A stretch of DNA of 64,000 nt, taken from positions 248,001 through 312,000 of the forward strand of contig NZ_JAKGCT010000004.1 in NCBI RefSeq assembly GCF_022230885.1. The letters run 5' to 3'. Source of the stretch: Paenalcaligenes niemegkensis (GTDB lineage: Bacteria > Pseudomonadota > Gammaproteobacteria > Burkholderiales > Burkholderiaceae_B). Every line of letters starts with the position of its first letter. Position 1 is the stretch's first letter. Shown here one piece after another: positions 59,960-64,000 of this stretch. The notes beneath the pieces were generated by a model, which saw nothing but the letters and a program-made list of their open reading frames with translations, was not told the origin of the DNA and did no database searches. Made by a program: the position numbers and the translations under genes.

Positions 59960-61000
59960 GTGCCTTTGTCTTTTTCATCTACGCTAGATTCCCCGACCTC
60001 TGAAGTGGTTCAGTCCAAGGCCCTGACGGATTGGGCTTTGTGTGTGGCTCCCATGATCGATGTTACCGACCGGCATTGTCGCTACTTCCATCGTCTGCTC
60101 GCACCCAAGGCCCGGCTGTATACCGAAATGATTACTACGGGGGCGCTGCAGTATGGTGACGTCGACCGTCTGCTTCGCTTTGACGAGTCTGAAAACCCCA
60201 TCGCACTGCAGTTGGGCGGAAGCGATCCGGCTGCGCTTGCCTTTAGCGCCAAGCTGGGTGAGCGCTGGGGTTACGATGAAATCAATCTCAACTGTGGCTG
60301 TCCTTCCGAGCGTGTACAAAAAGGCGCATTTGGAGCTTGCTTAATGGCTGAGCCGAAGCTGGTCGCCGACTGTCTGCGTGCGATGCAGGATGCGGTGTCC
60401 GTGCCTGTTACGGTAAAGCACAGACTTGGCCTTGACGACGAAGACAGCTATGGTTTTGTCCGCGATTTTGTAGGCGTGCAGTACGAGGCAGGTGTGCGGG
60501 TGTTTATTGTGCATGCCCGAAATGCCGTACTTAAAGGTCTTTCGCCAAAGCAGAATCGCGATATACCACCCCTGCGCTATGACTGGGCTCATCAGCTGAA
60601 ACTTGATTTTCCCGATGCATTGTTCGTGCTTAACGGAGGGCTTGCAACGGCTGAGCAGTCGTTAGCCGAACTCAATCGCTTTGATGGGATCATGCTGGGC
60701 AGGGCAGCCTGGCATACGCCAGGCGTGCTGCGCGAAATCAGTTTGTCGCTGTGGCCAGAGCTGCGGCACGAGCCGGACGAGGTACTGGTTCAGCGTATAT
60801 ACGAGTATGCAAAGCAGGTGGTCTCAGAAGGGTTGGGCTTGCGACTGGCCACACGTGCTCTGCTAGGCTGGCCGCACGGCAAGCAGGGAGCCAGGCAATG
60901 GCGGCGCACCTTGTCTGATGCGCCTACCATGAATACTAATAACCCTGACGTCCTGCTTGATGCCTGGAAAGAACTTGAAAACGCTCAGGCGGTTGCGTAA
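59960..61000 (+). CDS. dusA: tRNA-dihydrouridine(20/20a) synthase
   Basis: 346 residues, FMN-dependent TIM barrel that reduces U20/U20a in tRNA. VAPMIDVTDRHCRYFHRLL, TEMITTGALQYGD, LQLGGSDP, NLNCGCPSERVQKGAFGACL with catalytic Cys127, and the HARNAVLKGLSPKQNR signature of DusA. The start is GTG 59960, which gives the normal length. Its stop is seven bases from the convergent CBS-domain gene. Confidence 0.95.
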   Translation: MPLSFSSTLDSPTSEVVQSKALTDWALCVAPMIDVTDRHCRYFHRLLAPKARLYTEMITTGALQYGDVDRLLRFDESENPIALQLGGSDPAALAFSAKLGERWGYDEINLNCGCPSERVQKGAFGACLMAEPKLVADCLRAMQDAVSVPVTVKHRLGLDDEDSYGFVRDFVGVQYEAGVRVFIVHARNAVLKGLSPKQNRDIPPLRYDWAHQLKLDFPDALFVLNGGLATAEQSLAELNRFDGIMLGRAAWHTPGVLREISLSLWPELRHEPDEVLVQRIYEYAKQVVSEGLGLRLATRALLGWPHGKQGARQWRRTLSDAPTMNTNNPDVLLDAWKELENAQAVA

Positions 61001-61007
61001 GCGAATG

Positions 61008-61463
61008 CTAAGCGGCTCCTTCCTGGTCGCTGGGCCAGTCTCGAATGTAGGCCTTTAGCATACGATTCTCGAATTCCTGTGCTTCGACAATGGCTCTGGC
61101 CATGTCGTAGAACGAGATAACACCCATCAGGGTCGGGCCGTCCATGACGGGCATATAGCGTGCGTGCTTGTCCAGCATCAGGCGCTGTACTTCGTCGGCG
61201 CTGGTGTTGGGGGTAACGCTAACCGGCGCGTCGTCCATAATGGCTCTTACTGTGCTTTGTTCAGCTCCTCTTTTCGAGCTGTGCAGATGCCGGATCAATT
61301 CGCGAAAGGTCAACATTCCCACCAGTTGACCATGCTCCATAATGACCAGCGAGCCCACATCTTGTTCGCTCATGATCTCAATGGCTTTATCGATGGGCAT
61401 GTCGGGCGAGGCGGTATAGAGTATGTTTCCCTTTACCCTTAATATTTCACTGACTTTTAGCAT
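61008..61463 (-). CDS. CBS domain protein
   Basis: 151 residues, two CBS motifs (about 8-62 and 74-135: MPIDKAIEIMSEQDVGSLVI; NTSADEVQRLMLDKHARYMP; DGPTLMGVISFYDMARAIVE). Such stand-alone CBS pairs bind adenosine ligands and adjust partner enzymes or channels. It overlaps the YihY-family gene by 17 bases, which suggests functional coupling, though the partner is not known. Confidence 0.9.
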   Translation of the reverse strand: MLKVSEILRVKGNILYTASPDMPIDKAIEIMSEQDVGSLVIMEHGQLVGMLTFRELIRHLHSSKRGAEQSTVRAIMDDAPVSVTPNTSADEVQRLMLDKHARYMPVMDGPTLMGVISFYDMARAIVEAQEFENRMLKAYIRDWPSDQEGAA

Positions 61464-62820
61464 GGGGTGACTCCTGAGCAGTGCTAAGAGGTGAGCTTAG
61501 CGTATTTTCCAAAGATTCTGATAATTGATTAAGTGTCTCGGGCGATTGAAATAATTGCTTTAGACTAAGTGAGCGGTTACCTAAAGTTGCTGTCAAGACA
61601 CCCATCATTGAGCGTGTGACAGGATTGTCAGCCTGGGTGCGGTTGATCAGAAAGGTATCAATCAGGGGTGCCAGCACCTCGTTGTTGGTGTCGCAGGTCA
61701 AGGCCCAGCGCTCTATATCGTCTTCGACGGTATTAGCCAGGTACCCCAGCTCTTTGAGACGTTTGAGCACGGGACTCAAGTCGGTAGGGTCCCGGCGCAG
61801 GCGTTCGCTGAGTTCATCCAGGCTCAAGCCTATGGGGGTCTTGCCTTGATGGTGCCATAGTTCGCAAAGCAGGGCGACGGCATTGACAAAGGGGGCCCCG
61901 GAGTGCGGAATGGTATGCCAGTGACGTTTGCGTACATCGGGCAAGATAGCCGCTACCGAGGCCCCCAGTAAAATCACCATCCACGATAAATACATCCACA
62001 TCAAAAAAATGGGAACGGTAGCGAAGGTGCCATAAATGAGTGTGTAAGTCGGAAACTTGGTTAGATAGAATGCAAAGCCATTCTTTAAGATTTCCAGGCA
62101 CACGGCAGTAAATAGGCCTCCGACCAATGCATCGCGCCACAGCACCTGGCGGTTGGGTACATAGGCAAACAAGGCAGTCAGGCCAATTACCGTTAACAAA
62201 AAGGGCAGGTACGAGAGGCTGAACCAGGTGATAGCAGCCAGGTCGCCTATGTATCCTAGCGACTCGCGTGCGACCACCGAACTGGCCCAAATGCTTGCGC
62301 CAGCCAGTATCGGACCCAGGGAAATAATGGCCCAATAAACCAGAATGCGTTGTCCCAGAGGCCTTTTTTCGGTGACCAGCCAGATATCGTTAAAGGTTTC
62401 ATCGATAGTGGAAATAAGCATGATCGAGGTCACGATCAGGAACAAGCTACCGACTGCCGTCAGGCTCGAGGCTTTGGCGGCAAACTGGTTGAGGTAGGAC
62501 ATAACCGTTTCGGAGACGGCCGCCGGCATCAGATTGGTCGTCAGGAAGCTTTCCAGGGAGCCTTGAAACTCATTGAACAGCGGAAAGGCAGTAAATAATG
62601 ACAAGACCACGGCCAGCAATGGAACAATCGCCAGAATGGTGGTGAAAGTAAGGCTGGACGCTACCTGCGTCAGCCTACGCTCAGCAATGCGGCCAGTCAT
62701 GAAGGACAACGTGCTTTTTGTATCGCTCCACCAGGAAGACTCTGACGGCTCATCGGGCGCAGCGTCTTGCTCGGTTTGTACAGGCGATATATGGATATCC
62801 GCGGGCTCAGGCTTAGTCAT
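61447..62820 (-). CDS. YihY family inner-membrane protein
   Basis: 457 residues, YihY/virulence-factor-BrkB family, once mislabelled RNase BN. About six membrane segments between residues 40 and 300 (LTFTTILAIVPLLAVVLSLF; WAIISLGPILAGASIWASS; YGTFATVPIFLMWMYLSWMV), preceded by a polar N-terminus and followed by a winged-helix-like domain of about 150 residues (IGLSLDELSERLRRDPTDLS; VLKRLKELGYLA). I take ATG 62820; longer readings add unrelated residues. It ends inside the start of the CBS gene. Function uncertain. Confidence 0.88.
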   Translation of the reverse strand: MTKPEPADIHISPVQTEQDAAPDEPSESSWWSDTKSTLSFMTGRIAERRLTQVASSLTFTTILAIVPLLAVVLSLFTAFPLFNEFQGSLESFLTTNLMPAAVSETVMSYLNQFAAKASSLTAVGSLFLIVTSIMLISTIDETFNDIWLVTEKRPLGQRILVYWAIISLGPILAGASIWASSVVARESLGYIGDLAAITWFSLSYLPFLLTVIGLTALFAYVPNRQVLWRDALVGGLFTAVCLEILKNGFAFYLTKFPTYTLIYGTFATVPIFLMWMYLSWMVILLGASVAAILPDVRKRHWHTIPHSGAPFVNAVALLCELWHHQGKTPIGLSLDELSERLRRDPTDLSPVLKRLKELGYLANTVEDDIERWALTCDTNNEVLAPLIDTFLINRTQADNPVTRSMMGVLTATLGNRSLSLKQLFQSPETLNQLSESLENTLSSPLSTAQESPHAKSQ

Positions 62821-62899
62821 GACGAAGGCAACACCAATTTGTAGGGCAAAGTTAAAGGCTTTGGTGCCTTTATAGTTCGGTTCAGGTGATAATAACAGT

Positions 62900-63307
62900 A
62901 TGGAACAACGATTGAATCCCGTATTACACCGAGTGGCGGCCTTTGCGCTGCTTGCTTTGATCATTCTTTGCCTGGGCTGGGAGCTTTGGTGGGCGCCGTT
63001 GCGCCCCGGCGGATCCTATCTGGTGCTGAAGGTAATTCCCTTGCTGTTTCCCTTGAGGGGCGTACTTAAAGGTAATTTATATACGCTGCAGTGGGCTTCA
63101 ATGCTGGTCTTGCTCTATTTTATGGAAGGCTGTGTGCGGGCCTGGTCCGACCCTGGCATTATGTCGGTTTATTTCGGCATCGCAGAGATCGTGCTCTCCA
63201 GCACCTTCTATTTTTGTGCCATTTTTTACTTGTGGCCTGCCAAGAAGGCCGCCAAATACCGTGCTCGGCAATCCAAGGAAACCGCAAACTCTAAGTCTGA
63301 CGGCTAA
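62900..63307 (+). CDS. DUF2069 membrane protein
   Basis: 135 residues, four hydrophobic segments, matches DUF2069 (WELWWAPLRPGGSYLVLKVI; YTLQWASMLVLLYFMEGCVR; RAWSDPG). Function unknown. Basic C-terminal tail. It starts 12 bases before selO and is divergent from the YihY gene. Confidence 0.88.
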   Translation: MEQRLNPVLHRVAAFALLALIILCLGWELWWAPLRPGGSYLVLKVIPLLFPLRGVLKGNLYTLQWASMLVLLYFMEGCVRAWSDPGIMSVYFGIAEIVLSSTFYFCAIFYLWPAKKAAKYRARQSKETANSKSDG

Positions 63308-63319
63308 GGTAGGTATACG

Positions 63320-64000
63320 ATGACAACGGCTTTAAATACGCTGCACGTAACAAACAGCTTTGCAGAGCTCCCATCGGGGTTTTACACCCGGCTCGATCCT
63401 GAAGGCTTGCGCGACGCCTCTTTGCTGCATGTAAACGAAGCATTGGGTGCCGAGCTTGGCTTGTCCCCAGAGCTTCTGCACAGCCCGGAAATGTTGGCGG
63501 TTTTTTCCGCGAACGCACCTTTGCCGGGTGGTAAGACGCTCGCAGCCGTGTACAGCGGACATCAGTTCGGGGTCTGGGCAGGTCAGCTAGGCGACGGCAG
63601 AGCGCATTTGCTTGGGGCGATCGACACTCCCGCTGGAGCCCGGGAGCTGCAGCTCAAGGGGTCGGGCTTCACACCGTATTCGCGCATGGGAGACGGCCGG
63701 GCTGTACTCCGTTCGTCTGTGCGCGAATACTTATGCAGTGAAGCGATGCATGGCCTGGGCATTGCAACAACCCGAGCGCTGGCTATTGTCAGTTCGCCTG
63801 TGCCTGTCTATAGGGAAACAGTAGAAACCGCTTCTATTGTTACACGGGTTTCACCCAGTTTTGTGCGTTTTGGCTCCTTCGAACATTGGCTGGGTAAGCC
63901 CGACGAGATGAGCGTTTTGCTTCACTACGTACTGAAGCAGTTTTACCCTGAGATTTTGCAGCAGCATGCAAAGGCCGATGACGCCACCCTGGCGCAGGCC
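63320..64000 (+). CDS. selO: Protein adenylyltransferase SelO (YdiU family), cut by the window end
   Basis: First 227 residues of a pseudokinase-fold enzyme that transfers AMP to protein hydroxyls; the full protein is normally about 480-500 residues. YSGHQFGVWAGQLGDGRA, LQLKGSGFTPYSRMGDGRAV and LRSSVREYLCSEAMHGLGI are diagnostic. The open frame has no stop before the window edge. It follows DUF2069 closely, and both may be co-transcribed. Confidence 0.93.
   Translation, partial: MTTALNTLHVTNSFAELPSGFYTRLDPEGLRDASLLHVNEALGAELGLSPELLHSPEMLAVFSANAPLPGGKTLAAVYSGHQFGVWAGQLGDGRAHLLGAIDTPAGARELQLKGSGFTPYSRMGDGRAVLRSSVREYLCSEAMHGLGIATTRALAIVSSPVPVYRETVETASIVTRVSPSFVRFGSFEHWLGKPDEMSVLLHYVLKQFYPEILQQHAKADDATLAQA

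Noticed and set aside
61447..62820. Ribonuclease BN
   Set aside because: Old label of the YihY family; the true RNase BN is a different, metallo-beta-lactamase-fold protein.
1..64000. Prophage, transposon, CRISPR or restriction/defence system
   Set aside because: No integrase, transposase, terminal repeats, repeat-spacer arrays, nuclease-methylase genes or Cas-like proteins were seen on either strand.

Overview
The window looks like chromosomal DNA of a betaproteobacterium, most likely Alcaligenaceae (Bordetella, Achromobacter, Pusillimonas, Advenella neighbourhood). The main arguments are gene order and protein content: recA-recX, DUF2889-sucC-sucD-terC, hemC-hemD-hemX-hemY-ppa, a homoserine kinase next to a BPSS1780-type membrane protein, and an HTH-extended aspartate carbamoyltransferase. 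The genus cannot be fixed from the sequence alone.

Layout. 0-4.7 kb: a LacI-controlled ABC importer operon (minus strand) with a perfect 16-bp operator in front of it. 4.7-7.7 kb: MFS exporter, pirin, Nu-class-like glutathione S-transferase. 7.9-9.4 kb: a two-gene ribosome-associated pair (HPF/RaiA-like protein plus a baeRF3-type release-factor-like protein). 9.4-11.4 kb: a divergent MFS/MarR pair. 11.5-20.9 kb: alpha-2-macroglobulin with penicillin-binding protein 1C, then a lipoprotein and a small membrane protein. 21.1-25.6 kb: pyrB, rdgC, and recA-recX under a clear LexA box. 25.7-37.6 kb: a block of metabolic accessory genes (LysR/sdaA; an operon for a DUF3100 transporter, 3-hydroxyisobutyrate-dehydrogenase-like enzyme, aldehyde dehydrogenase and M20 amidohydrolase; metR/metE) lying between recX and DUF2889-sucCD. 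37.9-48.0 kb: housekeeping (sucCD, terC with a 41-residue membrane microprotein, hemCDXY, ppa, FAH-family hydrolase). 48.5-57.8 kb: a Tad/Flp pilus operon with an FHA-CpaF fusion ATPase, no visible tadZ, and a DUF192 protein at its end. 58-64 kb: thrB, dusA, CBS-domain and YihY-family proteins, DUF2069, and the start of selO.

A dominant technical feature is that 17 genes are broken by 20 single-base indels, nearly all one base missing in a run of identical bases. Putting the base back restores a full-length reading frame of a whole number of codons in every complete case. I therefore read most 'pseudogenes' here as homopolymer sequencing errors in intact genes, and give each as one feature spanning both parts. 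No tRNA, rRNA, insertion sequence or CRISPR array was recognised.
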